Part shown: positions 18,542 through 27,309 of the stretch, in pieces
How positions within the stretch are numbered: the first letter of the stretch is position 1
Layout of the letters: each line of letters begins with the position of its first letter
Assembly: GCA_028290905.1 (NCBI GenBank)
Contig: JAQGIW010000300.1
Span: forward strand, 1 to 39,297
Source of the DNA: Caulobacteraceae bacterium
Lineage (GTDB): Bacteria; Pseudomonadota; Alphaproteobacteria; Caulobacterales; Caulobacteraceae
Length of the DNA stretch: 39,297 bases
Direction of reading: 5' to 3'
Translations under genes and position numbers: made by a program
Notes under the pieces: generated by a model
What the model saw: the letters and a program-made list of their open reading frames with translations, nothing else
The model's database searches: none
What the model was told of the DNA's origin: nothing

Positions 18542-19458
18542 GATTCTACGCGGGAGCCAGCGCCTCCCGCGTCTTCGACTGTCACCCCCATGGCGTGTTC
18601 GACGCCGCGGATGATGGCGTCGGCGAACACCCCGTTGAGCATGGTGGCGTGTGACGCGCCCGCCACATAGTCGACAAGGCCGTGGTCCGAGGCCCTGGCC
18701 GGCGCAGTCTGCAGGGCGCGAAAGCCGGTCCGATCCGCCGCCGTTCCCGTCAGGATGACCGCCACCGGCAAACGGGGATCGAAATGGCCCGCCTCGCGGG
18801 CCTGGCGCGCACTGTCGGTCCAGCACTGCACCTCGCGCGCCGCCCAGTGATTGTGGCCCGGATGGGCGAAGGCCCAGCGCTTCTCCATTCCCGGCGCCCC
18901 TTCAAGACCGATGGCGTCTCCCAGGCCGGTGCCCGACAGGGGCGCCAGCAATCCGGCCTCAGCCCCCCAGGCGGCCAGGCGGGAGGCGCGGCCGAAGTGC
19001 TGGACGAAGCCGCTGATCATCTTGGAGTCCATCGCCTCGGGTGTGGTGGCGTCGACCAGCACCACGCCGACGACCCGGCCTGCGTTGCCCGCGGCGAACA
19101 GGCGGACGTGAAGGCCGGCCATGGAATGGCCGCAGAGCACGAAGGGCCCGGGTTCGCCCAGGTGGGCAAGCAGCCGCTCGAGATCGTGGACGATCGCCTG
19201 GCCGTCGCGCGGTTCGGGTCCGGGACGCGAGAATCCCAATCCGGCGCGATCATACGCCAGGGATCGCAGGCCCCGCCGCGACAGCTTCTCCTGCACCGCC
19301 GCCCAGTCGGCCGAGAAGCCGAACGCGCCCGCCTCGAGCACCACCAGCGGTTGGGGGCCGCCGGTCGGTCCGGCCAGGATCGTATGCAGGCAGCGGCCGC
19401 AGCCGATGTCGGCCATGCGACCGCGTGGACGGGGGGGGGCTGTGGCTTGGGCAGGCAT
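18538..19458 (-). CDS. Alpha/beta-fold hydrolase
   Basis: 306 residues. The nucleophile elbow is CGHSMAG with Ser112; [14 protein letters not shown] near the start provides the oxyanion region, and the late SHATML stretch gives a plausible catalytic His. There is no signal peptide. I chose ATG 19458 (MPAQATAPP), preceded by AGGGGA at a short distance, over a frame extending to 19677 that has no hydrolase character. Substrate unknown; esterases and lipases of this shape are common. It is convergent with rpsU, sharing a four-base stop palindrome. Confidence 0.83.
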   Translation of the reverse strand: MPAQATAPPRPRGRMADIGCGRCLHTILAGPTGGPQPLVVLEAGAFGFSADWAAVQEKLSRRGLRSLAYDRAGLGFSRPGPEPRDGQAIVHDLERLLAHLGEPGPFVLCGHSMAGLHVRLFAAGNAGRVVGVVLVDATTPEAMDSKMISGFVQHFGRASRLAAWGAEAGLLAPLSGTGLGDAIGLEGAPGMEKRWAFAHPGHNHWAAREVQCWTDSARQAREAGHFDPRLPVAVILTGTAADRTGFRALQTAPARASDHGLVDYVAGASHATMLNGVFADAIIRGVEHAMGVTVEDAGGAGSRVES

Positions 19459-19605
19459 GAAATCCCCTGGCCTATATGGCGCGCCAGGGCGCCTACATCC
19501 CCGAAATCTAGTGACGGCCACGCCCGACGAAAAGGATCGGGTTGCGGCTAAGGCGCTCGCCGACGATAAAGACCTGTAAGCCTTTATTTCATGTGAGACT
19601 TCAGC

Positions 19606-19884
19606 ATGCGTTTGCGCGTTTTTCCGGCCGGTCCCGCCATCATGCTTATCCTCGCCGCGGGGGCCGTCGGCGCGCAAACTGCGCCGCTCTCACCGCGGGT
19701 GGCGTGCAGGTCTTCAGCCCTGTCGCTCTGTCGCGACGAGGCGAAGGCTGGCGATCGCGCGGCCATTCGCGCCTGCCTGATAAAGAACTTCGACAAGCTC
19801 GCCCCCGAGTGCCAAGCTTCCATGAAGGCCGCCCAGGCGCGCGGCATGGACGCCAAGCCGGACGCCGCGCCGCCCAAGCCATAG
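19606..19884 (+). CDS. Small secreted cysteine-rich repeat protein
   Basis: 92 residues. A signal-peptide-like start (RLRVFPAGPAIMLILAAGAVGAQ) precedes a short mature part with four Cys: ACRSSALSLCRDEAKAG, AIRACLIKNFDKL, PECQASM. This C-x6-C ... C ... C spacing resembles a single copy of the GLG1-type cysteine-rich repeat seen in small exported bacterial proteins. It ends in a Pro/Lys-rich tail. Function unknown. It is convergent with the P450 gene, seven bases away. Confidence 0.65.
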   Translation: MRLRVFPAGPAIMLILAAGAVGAQTAPLSPRVACRSSALSLCRDEAKAGDRAAIRACLIKNFDKLAPECQASMKAAQARGMDAKPDAAPPKP

Positions 19885-19891
19885 CTGCGGC

Positions 19892-21148
19892 TCAAGTCAT
19901 CTCGATCCGGACAGGCAAGGTCTTTGGCCCGCCGACGAAATTGGTGACCGTCCGCCGCGGCGGTCCGGCCAGTTCGACGCGCTGCAGCCGGGGCAGCAGT
20001 TCCTCCCAGAAGATGGTCATTTCCATCCGGGCCAGATGCATGCCGAGGCACTGGTGCGCGCCGTAGCCGAATGCGACGTGCCTTAAGGGCGAGCGGTCGA
20101 CCCGGAATTCGAAGGGGTCCTCGTAGATTTCCTCGTCGCGGTTGCCCGAGGGAAAGCACAGCGCCACCTGTTCGCCCTTCCGCACGGTCTGGCCCCGCAC
20201 GTCGGCGTCTCGCGCGGCCACCCGGGTGAACTGCTGCACGGGCGTGGTCCAGCGGATCGACTCCTCGACCAGACCAGGAATGAGCGACGGGTCCGCCTTG
20301 ACCTTGGCCAGCTGATCCGGCCTTTCGGCCAGGGCCCACAGTCCGCCCGCCACCGAGGATGAGGTGGTGTCGTGCCCGGCGAAGGCGATGGTGATGTAGT
20401 AGCCCAGGGAATCGAGTTCGGGCATCAGCTCGCCGTCGATGCGGGCGTTGGCGATGACACTGGCCAGATCGTCGGCCGGCTCCCGCCGGCGATCCTCGGT
20501 GATCTGGCGGAAATAGGCGCTGACCTCGGCGATGGTCTCCCTGAGGCCCAGACGGATCTCCTCGGGCGTGCGGGCGCCCCGGCGCGTGAGATCCTCGTCG
20601 GCGTTGCCGAAGTATTCCTGGGTGAGGCGCAGCATCATCGGCTCGTCCTCGTCGGGAACGCCCAGGATCGCCATGACCACCAGCAGGGGGTAGTGAACCG
20701 CGATCTCGCGCACGAAGTCGAGTTCACCGCCCGCGTCGGCCATGCGCTCGACGTAGCGCCGCGCCAGGGCGCGCATGTTGGCCTCCAGCTTGCGGATGTT
20801 CTTGGGGGCGAGCCAACCCTGGGTCAGCACGCGGTACTTGCCGTGATCGGGAGGGTTCATGGCGACAATGCTGCGAAAACCCTGATCAGGCAGGTCCACG
20901 GCGCTCGCCCGAGGTGTGAGGGCGCCCAGGCCACTCAGGAAGACGTCGTTCTGGCGCGCGATCGACTGGATGTCATCGAACTTGCAGGCCGCCCAGAACG
21001 GCGCGTAGTCCGGCAGTTCGGCCCGCGCGAAGGAGTGGTCGCGCCGGATGACCGCGAAGGTTTGGTGAAGGCTGTCCATGTCCGCGTAGGATTTCGGGTC
21101 AGCGATGGCGCGGGCGAGAGGGTCGGGGAGACGGTCGGGGCAAGTCAT
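19892..21148 (-). CDS. Cytochrome P450
   Basis: 418 residues, a soluble bacterial (class I) P450. The I-helix is IAFAGHDTTSSSVAGG, the ExxR pair is in LVEESIRW, and the heme loop FGYGAHQCLG holds the thiolate ligand Cys367. Such enzymes hydroxylate hydrophobic substrates with electrons from a ferredoxin; no ferredoxin or reductase gene is in the window. The ATG follows AAAGGAG by a 6-7 base gap and stands 33 bases after the TetR stop, so it is probably the third gene of the amidohydrolase-TetR-P450 transcript. Sequence in and around the I-helix is like terpene- and steroid-acting P450s, but the substrate is open. Confidence 0.93.
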   Translation of the reverse strand: MTCPDRLPDPLARAIADPKSYADMDSLHQTFAVIRRDHSFARAELPDYAPFWAACKFDDIQSIARQNDVFLSGLGALTPRASAVDLPDQGFRSIVAMNPPDHGKYRVLTQGWLAPKNIRKLEANMRALARRYVERMADAGGELDFVREIAVHYPLLVVMAILGVPDEDEPMMLRLTQEYFGNADEDLTRRGARTPEEIRLGLRETIAEVSAYFRQITEDRRREPADDLASVIANARIDGELMPELDSLGYYITIAFAGHDTTSSSVAGGLWALAERPDQLAKVKADPSLIPGLVEESIRWTTPVQQFTRVAARDADVRGQTVRKGEQVALCFPSGNRDEEIYEDPFEFRVDRSPLRHVAFGYGAHQCLGMHLARMEMTIFWEELLPRLQRVELAGPPRRTVTNFVGGPKTLPVRIEMT

Positions 21149-21181
21149 CGATGGCTCCTTTGAACTGGAATGATCTGGCGA

Positions 21182-21793
21182 TCAGGAGGGGCTGGCCAAC
21201 GCGCCGCGCCGGATCAGGATCATCAGCTGGGCGGCAATCTCGGACGGGCTGCGGCCCTTGGGGTCGAACCAGGAGATCGACCAGTTGAGCGCGCCGAAGC
21301 ACAGCATGCGCAGCAAGGTGCGGTCGACGTCGGGACCGAGGCGACCGGCATCGGCGATTTCATCGATGATCGCGGCGACGAAGGTCGCGTACTCCCGGTC
21401 CTGACGCACATGGCGTTCGCGGATCGCCGGCGGCACCTGCGGGAGGATCTTGAGGTTGGCGCTGGCGAAGTCCTCCTTCTCCAACAGGAAGCGGGCATGG
21501 GCGGTGAAGGCCGCCTCGAGCTTGTCCACCGGATCCGCCGCCGCGCCCAAAGCCGCCACCGCGTCGCGGGAGGCCTCGAACGCGCCTTGGGTGCCGAGGG
21601 TGAGGATCTCCTCGACCAGGCTCTCCTTGCTCTCGAAGTGGTAGTAGAGGCTGCCGGTCTTCACGCCGGCCAGTTGGGCGATCTCGCGCAGGGAGACCTC
21701 GGCGTAGCCCTTCTGGCGGAACAGGGACGCCGCCGCCTCCAGGATCAGCCGCCGAGTGATCTGGGCCTTGGGGAGCGCGCCGCCGTCAGCCAT
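21182..21793 (-). CDS. TetR-family transcriptional regulator
   Basis: 203 residues. The N-terminal helix-turn-helix domain (about residues 13-58: ITRRLILEAAASLF, VSLREIAQLAGVKTGSLYYHFESKESL) is clear; the C-terminal ligand domain resembles regulators that sense acyl-CoAs or hydrophobic acids. It overlaps the end of the amidohydrolase gene by 8 bases and precedes the P450 gene, so it is likely made from the operon it controls. A perfect 6-2-6 palindrome at 22903-22916, upstream of the amidohydrolase, is the best candidate for its operator. Confidence 0.93.
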   Translation of the reverse strand: MADGGALPKAQITRRLILEAAASLFRQKGYAEVSLREIAQLAGVKTGSLYYHFESKESLVEEILTLGTQGAFEASRDAVAALGAAADPVDKLEAAFTAHARFLLEKEDFASANLKILPQVPPAIRERHVRQDREYATFVAAIIDEIADAGRLGPDVDRTLLRMLCFGALNWSISWFDPKGRSPSEIAAQLMILIRRGALASPS

Positions 21794-22829
21794 GGGCCGC
21801 CTCGACGCTCACCGCGACGCCCAGGAACCGTCGCGCCGCGTCGCTCCAGATCGAAGGTCCGACCCCCGGCAGCTCGGCGGCCGAGCGGATGAACTCCCGC
21901 GGCTGGGGCTGCATGATCAGGTAGGGATAGTCGGTGCCGAGGAAGACCTGGTCCGGCGCGATGTAACCGGCCAAGTGGGCCAGATAGGCGTGGTCATACA
22001 CAAGGCTGTCGTAGAAGAACCGCCGCGCATAGGCCTTGGGCGACTGGGGGAGCCGGCCGCTGAAGTGGTCGCTGGCCGCCCAGCCGAACTCCATGCGGTG
22101 CAGGATGGGTCCCAGCGCGCCGCCGCCGTGGCTGAAGGCCAGCTTCAGGCGCGGGAAGCGCTCCAGCACCCCGTCCATGATCAGGCTGGCCGCGCACAGG
22201 GCGGTGTCGGTGGGGAAGGCGGCGAAGGGGGCCAGCATCGGAAATCGGGCGATGTCCTTCGCCTGCAGGGGGTGCAGCGCGTGGACGAAGATGGCCAGGT
22301 CGTCCTCCTGGGCGGCGGCGAACACGGGATCGAAACGTGGATCGCCGAGGTACGCGCCGTTGATGTTGCTGCCCACCTCCACGCCGACCAGGCCGAAGCG
22401 GGAGCGCAGCTGCGACATCTCCCGCGCCGCGAGGTCGGGGTCCTGCATCGGCACGGCGCCCAGGCCGAAGAAGCGGTCCGGCCGGCGGGCCACCATCTCG
22501 GCGATGGCGTGGTTGAGGCCGCGATTCAGCTCGAGCGCGGCGGGGGCGTCCAGCCAGTAGGAGAGCAGCTCCGGCATCGGCGAGAGGGCCTGGGCCGCCA
22601 CGCCGTCCTGGTCCATGTCGTCGGCTCGCCGGTTCGCGTCCCACGAGCGTTCGTCGATGTCGCGGAACGGCTTCTGGCCCACCTTCACCTGGGCCTTGCG
22701 CCCGCAGGCCTCGCAATGGACCGATGGCCAGGCGCCGATCCTGCCGCCGGTGGGGTCGGATGGCAGGGATTTGGGAACCACGTGCGCGTGCACGTCGATC
22801 AGCATCCCGGACGAGGTGTCTGCGGTCAT
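21786..22829 (-). CDS. ACMSD-like amidohydrolase (amidohydrolase 2 family)
   Basis: 347 residues. Metal-binding landmarks of the amidohydrolase_2 / ACMSD group are visible: His14 and His16 in IDVHAHVVP, a mid-chain His in FVHALHP, His234 in FSHGGG and Asp300 in LGTDYPY. A Cys pair (HCEACGRK, bases about 22680-22715) near the N-terminus is an unusual extra. The family includes decarboxylases of aromatic-ring cleavage products and gamma-resorcylate-type acids, and also hydrolases. The ATG at 22829 is preceded by GGAGG (5-base gap); a TTG at 22841 is less likely. First gene of the transcript with TetR and P450. Confidence 0.88.
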   Translation of the reverse strand: MTADTSSGMLIDVHAHVVPKSLPSDPTGGRIGAWPSVHCEACGRKAQVKVGQKPFRDIDERSWDANRRADDMDQDGVAAQALSPMPELLSYWLDAPAALELNRGLNHAIAEMVARRPDRFFGLGAVPMQDPDLAAREMSQLRSRFGLVGVEVGSNINGAYLGDPRFDPVFAAAQEDDLAIFVHALHPLQAKDIARFPMLAPFAAFPTDTALCAASLIMDGVLERFPRLKLAFSHGGGALGPILHRMEFGWAASDHFSGRLPQSPKAYARRFFYDSLVYDHAYLAHLAGYIAPDQVFLGTDYPYLIMQPQPREFIRSAAELPGVGPSIWSDAARRFLGVAVSVEAAHG

Positions 22830-22866
22830 GACGTCCTCCAACCCGTCGGCTCGGGACTTGACCCAT

Positions 22867-22894
22867 CAAAGAGCTCGATGGTGTCCCAAGTCAA
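22867..22894 (-). promoter_or_regulatory. Caulobacter-like promoter of the amidohydrolase-TetR-P450 operon
   Basis: On the minus strand, TTGACTT (22894-22888), a 13-base spacer and GCTCTTTG (22874-22867) agree well with the Caulobacter housekeeping pattern. Transcription would begin near 22860, about 30 bases before the ATG. Confidence 0.45.
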
Positions 22895-22902
22895 TAATCA
22901 AA

Positions 22903-22916
22903 CTAACGACCGTTAG
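22903..22916. promoter_or_regulatory. Candidate TetR operator, perfect inverted repeat
   Basis: CTAACG (22903-22908), two bases, CGTTAG (22911-22916): a perfect palindrome, 9 bases upstream of the -35 of the amidohydrolase operon, in an A+T-richer patch. TetR-family operators are often palindromes of this size. Position just outside the core promoter, and not over it, is slightly unusual for a repressor. Confidence 0.6.
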
Positions 22917-22938
22917 AATTTCTCGAATGACCGCCGGT

Positions 22939-23754
22939 TCAAAGGAAGCGCCGCGCCCCGTCCACCGCGAGCCGGGCGCGACCGAGCGGGGAGACGCCCG
23001 CGGCCATGCGGGCGGACTGGGGGACTTCCACGTCGACCACCGGACCTGGCGGCAGGGCGGCGACGAAGGCGGTCAGGTCGAACGCCCCCTCACCCGGCAC
23101 TTCCCGCTCGGCCACCGCCTCGTGCATCCGCTGCTGCTCCGTGATGCGGGCGGGGCCGTCGCAAATCTGCACGTAGCCGACCCGCGACAGGTCCATGGTC
23201 GCCAGCGCCGAGGCCTCCCCGCCGCTGCGGAAGAAATGCAGGGCGTCGAGCACCACGTCGCCGTTGTCGGCTCCGGCGTCGCGGACGAACGCCAGGGCGG
23301 CCTCCAGCGTAGACACCTTGGAGAAGGCGGTGAACTCAAGGCCGATCCTGAGGTCGTACTCCGCCGCCAGGGCGCAGAGAGTGGCGAAGGTCGCCAGCGA
23401 GCGGCCGCGCTCGGCGTCGTGGATATGGGCCGTGGCTCGCCCCGCCCCCAGTCGCGCGCCGCGCTCCAGCGCTGGCCGATAGACCGCCGGGTCGGTCTCC
23501 GCGGCGACCGGAAAATATTCCAGGTTGTGCACGCTGACGCCGGTGGCGGCGCAGCGCTCCGCGACCGCCTCGGCCATCGACGCGTCCTCCACGGCCGGAA
23601 ACAGGGCTCGCGTCTCCGCCTGGACCTGGGTGAAGAGGCAGACGTGGTCGCAGCCGAGGGCCGCGGCGAGGGTGACCAGTTCCGGCGGCGAGACATCCAA
23701 GGCCGTCAGGTGGTGGAGCGAAAGCGGGTTGGCGCGAGCGGACGCGGTCGTCAT
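22939..23754 (-). CDS. Xylose-isomerase-like TIM-barrel protein
   Basis: 271 residues of the AP-endonuclease-2 / sugar isomerase-like TIM-barrel superfamily. Likely metal ligands are the Glu of RIGLEFTAF, Asp and His of VVLDALHFF and the late Glu of VVDVEVPQ. Members isomerise or epimerise sugars or act on inositol intermediates, but several are of unknown substrate. Its ATG overlaps the stop of the serine hydrolase gene as ATGA, so the two are translated together. The start MTTASAR at 23754 is chosen for this overlap. The next gene downstream (amidohydrolase) has its own promoter-like region. Confidence 0.8.
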   Translation of the reverse strand: MTTASARANPLSLHHLTALDVSPPELVTLAAALGCDHVCLFTQVQAETRALFPAVEDASMAEAVAERCAATGVSVHNLEYFPVAAETDPAVYRPALERGARLGAGRATAHIHDAERGRSLATFATLCALAAEYDLRIGLEFTAFSKVSTLEAALAFVRDAGADNGDVVLDALHFFRSGGEASALATMDLSRVGYVQICDGPARITEQQRMHEAVAEREVPGEGAFDLTAFVAALPPGPVVDVEVPQSARMAAGVSPLGRARLAVDGARRFL

Positions 23755-24890
23755 GCCGTCAGGGCCGTCCACATCCCCATGGCCAGCCCCATGGCCCGCA
23801 TGTCGCCGGTGGTGGTCGGCGCCATCCTGTTCATGGCGTAGCCGAAGCTCGTCCGGGCATCCATGTCGATGATCACCAGCGAGCCGCCATAGCCGCCCCA
23901 GAAGATCGAATTGGGATGGGGCAGCGGCATCTGTTCACCGGGCAGGCCAAAGCCCATGCCGAACCGCGCCGGAGCGCCGAAGATCAGGTCCTGGCCCTCG
24001 ATCTGTACTTCCAGGGCCTTGCGGCAGCCGGCCTCCGAGAGGATGCGCTTGCCCTTGGCGACGCCGCCGTTGGCGAGCAGGGCGTGGATCTCGGCGATCG
24101 ACCGGGCGTTGCCGTGGCCCCCCGCCGCCGGGATCTCGGCGGCGCGCCAGGCGCGGGTGCGCGTGGCCATGACGTCGATGCCCGGGTTGCGGGACATGTT
24201 GGCGTTGAGTTCGCTCTGTTCACCGTCGCCGACGGCGGTCCCGGGCGGCGGCGGGATCAGGTCGGCGACCCGGGGGTCTTCGCTGGCCGGCAGGCCGATA
24301 TGGAAGTCGGCGCCCAGCGGCTGCGCGATTTCTTCGCGGAATACCGTTCCCAGGGTCTTGCCGGTGATCCGCCGCACGACCTCGCCGACCAGATAGCCCT
24401 GGGTCAGGGCGTGGTAGCCGGACGCCGTACCCGGCTCCCAGTAGGGCGCCTGGGCGGCCAGCAATGACGTGACCTTCTCCCAGTCATAGAGGTCCTCGGG
24501 CCGGATCGGCTCCTTCCAGCCGGAGAGGCCGGCCGAGTGGCTCATCAGATGGCTCACCTTGACGCCCGCCTTGCCGTTGGCGGCGAATTCCGGCCAGTAC
24601 CGGGCGACCGGCGCCTCGAAATCGAGCTCCCCTCGGTCGGCCAGCATCAGGGCGGTGAGCGCCGTCATGGTCTTGGTGGTGGAATAGACATTGACCAGGG
24701 TGTCCTTCTCCCACGGTCGCGTCTTCGCCTCGTCGGCGTAGCCGCCCCACAGGTCCACCACCGTCTCCCCCTCCACCGTGGCGGCGAAACAGGCGCCGAC
24801 GTCGGCGCCGCTGGCGAGATTCGCCGCGAAGGCGTCCCGGACCGCCGAGAACCGGGGCTGGGCGAAGCCGCCCACCACAATATCGGACAT
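23751..24890 (-). CDS. EstB-like serine hydrolase (class C beta-lactamase fold)
   Basis: 379 residues. The SxxK motif STTK (Ser70, Lys73), the second motif SGYHALTQGYLVGEV with its Tyr, and the GGYGGS segment near the C-terminus are typical of the beta-lactamase-related esterases such as EstB. These usually hydrolyse esters or lactones, not clinical beta-lactams. No signal peptide, so a cytoplasmic ester- or lactone-hydrolysing role is likely. First gene of a two-gene unit with the TIM-barrel gene and divergent from the HdeD-like gene. Confidence 0.87.
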   Translation of the reverse strand: MSDIVVGGFAQPRFSAVRDAFAANLASGADVGACFAATVEGETVVDLWGGYADEAKTRPWEKDTLVNVYSTTKTMTALTALMLADRGELDFEAPVARYWPEFAANGKAGVKVSHLMSHSAGLSGWKEPIRPEDLYDWEKVTSLLAAQAPYWEPGTASGYHALTQGYLVGEVVRRITGKTLGTVFREEIAQPLGADFHIGLPASEDPRVADLIPPPPGTAVGDGEQSELNANMSRNPGIDVMATRTRAWRAAEIPAAGGHGNARSIAEIHALLANGGVAKGKRILSEAGCRKALEVQIEGQDLIFGAPARFGMGFGLPGEQMPLPHPNSIFWGGYGGSLVIIDMDARTSFGYAMNRMAPTTTGDMRAMGLAMGMWTALTA

Positions 24891-25014
24891 GCAGCCTGTT
24901 CCCCCTAGACGTTCAACCTGTCGCGTTTGATCTGACCTGATCGCCGCCTTGTGCGATGATGCGACAGTCGCGCGCGGGGCCCAGGAGGGTCAAGCGCCAC
25001 CGAGAGGAAAGCCC

Positions 25015-25551
25015 ATGGCCGCTGTTCCCGGAAAATCGCCCTGGCTGACGATCGAGGGCGTGCTGCTGATCCTGCTGGGGATCGCCGCCCTGATCATGCC
25101 CCTCATGGCGGGGCTGGCGGCGACGCTGGTGTTCGCCTGGATCCTGATCCTGACCGGGATGATCGGCCTGATCTCCGCCTTCGCCGGCCGCGCCCACGCC
25201 CATCTCGGCTGGAGCCTTGCCTCGGCGATCATCGCCCTGCTGATCGGGATCATCCTGCTGGTCTATCCGCTGGTCGGGGCCGTGGCCCTGACGGCGGTGA
25301 TCGGCGCCTATCTCCTGCTCGACGGGATCGCCCTGATCGGCCTGGCCCTTGACCACCGCAAGCGCGGGATCCGGCCATGGGCCTGGTTGCTCGCCTCCGG
25401 CCTGATCGACGTACTTTTGGCGGCGCTGATCTTCTTCATGAGCGCCGTCGGTTCGGCGGTGCTGATCGGCTTCATCGTCGGGCTGTCGCTGATCTTCGCC
25501 GGCGTCGCCCTGCTCCTGATCCAGAGGGCGGCTACGCCTACAGCGCCTTGA
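25015..25551 (+). CDS. HdeD/DUF308-family membrane protein
   Basis: 178 residues, nearly all membrane: about six hydrophobic segments in three pairs (ITIEGVLLILLGIAALIMP-like repeats at the start, LLIGIILLVYPLVGAVAL, and a final LIGFIVGLSLIFAGVALLLI). This is the HdeD-like fold, linked in enterobacteria to acid stress but of unknown role elsewhere. The ATG at 25015, after AGAGGAAA, gives the family's usual start. Its last 14 bases overlap the convergent pntB gene. Confidence 0.8.
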   Translation: MAAVPGKSPWLTIEGVLLILLGIAALIMPLMAGLAATLVFAWILILTGMIGLISAFAGRAHAHLGWSLASAIIALLIGIILLVYPLVGAVALTAVIGAYLLLDGIALIGLALDHRKRGIRPWAWLLASGLIDVLLAALIFFMSAVGSAVLIGFIVGLSLIFAGVALLLIQRAATPTAP

Positions 25552-26953
25552 CGATGCCCTCGACCATCTTCTTGGCGTCGGAGAACAGCATCATGGTGTT
25601 GGGCTTGAAGAACAGTTCGTTCTCCACACCGGCGTAGCCCGAGCCCATGCCCCGCTTCACGAACAGCACCGTCTGGGCCTTTTCCACGTCCAGGATCGGC
25701 ATGCCGTAGATCGGGCTCTTGGGATCGGTCTTGGCCGAGGGGTTGGTGACGTCGTTGGCCCCGATCACGAAGGCGACGTCGGCGGTGGCGAACTCGGCGT
25801 TGATGTCGTCGAGCTCGAACACCTCGTCGTAGGGCACGTTGGCTTCGGCCAGCAGCACGTTCATGTGGCCCGGCATGCGCCCGGCCACCGGGTGGATGGC
25901 GTACTTCACCTCCACCCCATGCTCCTTGAGCTTGTCGGCCATCTCGCGCAGGGCGTGCTGGGCCTGGGCCACCGCCATGCCGTAGCCGGGGACGATGATC
26001 ACCTTGGAGGCGTTCTTCAGGATGAAGGCGGCGTCGTCGGCCGAGCCCTGCTTGACCATCCGCGTCTCGACCGCGCCGCCGGCCGCCGCCTCGCCGGTCT
26101 CGCCGCCGAAGCCGCCGAGGATCACCGAGATGAAGGAGCGGTTCATCCCCTTGCACATGATGTAGCTCAGGATGGCCCCTGACGACCCGACCAGGGCACC
26201 GGTGATGATCAGGGTGATGTTGGCCAGGGTGAAGCCCAGCGCCGCCGCCGCCCAGCCGGAGTAGCTGTTGAGCATCGACACCACCACAGGCATGTCGGCG
26301 CCGCCGATGGGAATGATCAGGGTGATTCCGGCCGCCAGCGCGAGGATGAAGATCAACCAGAACGCCCACAGGGCATGGCCGCCGCTCAGCACCAGGATCA
26401 CCATGAGAGCGATGACCACGCCGGCCAGGGCAAGGTTCAGCACATGGCGGGCGGGCAGCAGGATCGGCGCGCCCGACATGTTGCCGTTGAGCTTGGCGAA
26501 GGCGATCAGCGAGCCGGTGAAGGTGACGGCCCCGATGGCCAGCCCCAGCGACAGTTCGATCAGGCTCTCCAGCTTGACCCCATCGCCCTCGTCTATGCCG
26601 TAGGCGGCCGGGGTATAGATCGCCGCGACGGCCACGAGGCAGGCCGCCAGACCGACGAGGGAGTGAAAGAAGGCCACCAGCTGGGGCATGGCGGTCATCT
26701 CGACCCGGCGCGCCACCATCGCCCCAACCCCGCCTCCCACGGCGATGCCGGCGGCGATCAGCGCCAGGGTGACACCGTCGAGGGCGCCCTGCGCGGCCAG
26801 GGTGGCCAGGGTCACGGCGACGGCTATGGCCATGCCGATCATGCCCATCTGGTTGCCCCGGCGGCTGGTCTCGGGGCTGGAGAGGCCGCGGAGCGCCAGG
26901 ATGAACAGGACCCCGCAGACGAGGTAGGCGAGCGAGGCCAGGTTGGCGTACAT
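25538..26953 (-). CDS. pntB: NAD(P) transhydrogenase subunit beta
   Basis: 471 residues: about nine membrane helices (domain II part) followed by the NADP(H)-binding domain III from about residue 300, with the GYGMAVAQAQ nucleotide loop, YAIHPVAGRMPGHMN, VIGANDVTNP and LFVKRGMGSGYAGVEN. It couples proton entry to hydride transfer from NADH to NADP+. Its ATG directly abuts the pntAB stop (TAG-ATG with no gap). It overlaps the convergent HdeD-like gene by 14 bases. Identification is very sure. Confidence 0.97.
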   Translation of the reverse strand: MYANLASLAYLVCGVLFILALRGLSSPETSRRGNQMGMIGMAIAVAVTLATLAAQGALDGVTLALIAAGIAVGGGVGAMVARRVEMTAMPQLVAFFHSLVGLAACLVAVAAIYTPAAYGIDEGDGVKLESLIELSLGLAIGAVTFTGSLIAFAKLNGNMSGAPILLPARHVLNLALAGVVIALMVILVLSGGHALWAFWLIFILALAAGITLIIPIGGADMPVVVSMLNSYSGWAAAALGFTLANITLIITGALVGSSGAILSYIMCKGMNRSFISVILGGFGGETGEAAAGGAVETRMVKQGSADDAAFILKNASKVIIVPGYGMAVAQAQHALREMADKLKEHGVEVKYAIHPVAGRMPGHMNVLLAEANVPYDEVFELDDINAEFATADVAFVIGANDVTNPSAKTDPKSPIYGMPILDVEKAQTVLFVKRGMGSGYAGVENELFFKPNTMMLFSDAKKMVEGIVKAL

Positions 26954-27298
26954 CTAAGCCTTGCCCCCCGGCGTCCGGTCTTTCTTGCGGTACATCGCCA
27001 GCATGCGCTGGGTGACCAGGAAGCCGCCGAAGATGTTCACAGAGGCCAGGGCCGCAGCCACCGCGCCGGCCCCCTTGGAGACCCACACGCCGCCGAGTTT
27101 CGTCCCCGCATCGCCGGTCCCGTGCGCCGCGGCAGCCAGCAGGGCGCCGACGATGATCACGGAGGAGATGGCGTTGGTCACCGCCATCAGCGGCGTGTGC
27201 AGCGCCGGCGTGACGCTCCAGACGACGTAGTAGCCCACGAACACAGCGAGCACGAAGATCGCCAGGCGAAAGATGGTCGGATCGACGACGGCGTCCAA
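26954..27298 (-). CDS. pntAB: NAD(P) transhydrogenase alpha subunit, part 2 (membrane)
   Basis: 114 residues with three or four membrane helices ([60 protein letters not shown]). In enterobacteria this segment is fused to the NAD-binding domain; here, as in Rhodospirillum and other alphaproteobacteria, it is a separate gene. It starts 11 bases after pntAA and ends on pntB's start. Confidence 0.95.
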   Translation of the reverse strand: MDAVVDPTIFRLAIFVLAVFVGYYVVWSVTPALHTPLMAVTNAISSVIIVGALLAAAAHGTGDAGTKLGGVWVSKGAGAVAAALASVNIFGGFLVTQRMLAMYRKKDRTPGGKA

Positions 27299-27309
27299 GA
27301 TCGCCTCCT

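Noticed and set aside
23751-24890. Beta-lactamase resistance gene
   Set aside because: It has SxxK but no signal peptide, and its overall features match EstB-like esterases; periplasmic export is needed for resistance.
25308-27086. 592-codon minus-strand frame over pntB
   Set aside because: It is the frame-shifted shadow of pntB; translation is Arg/Gly/His-rich and has no membrane segments.
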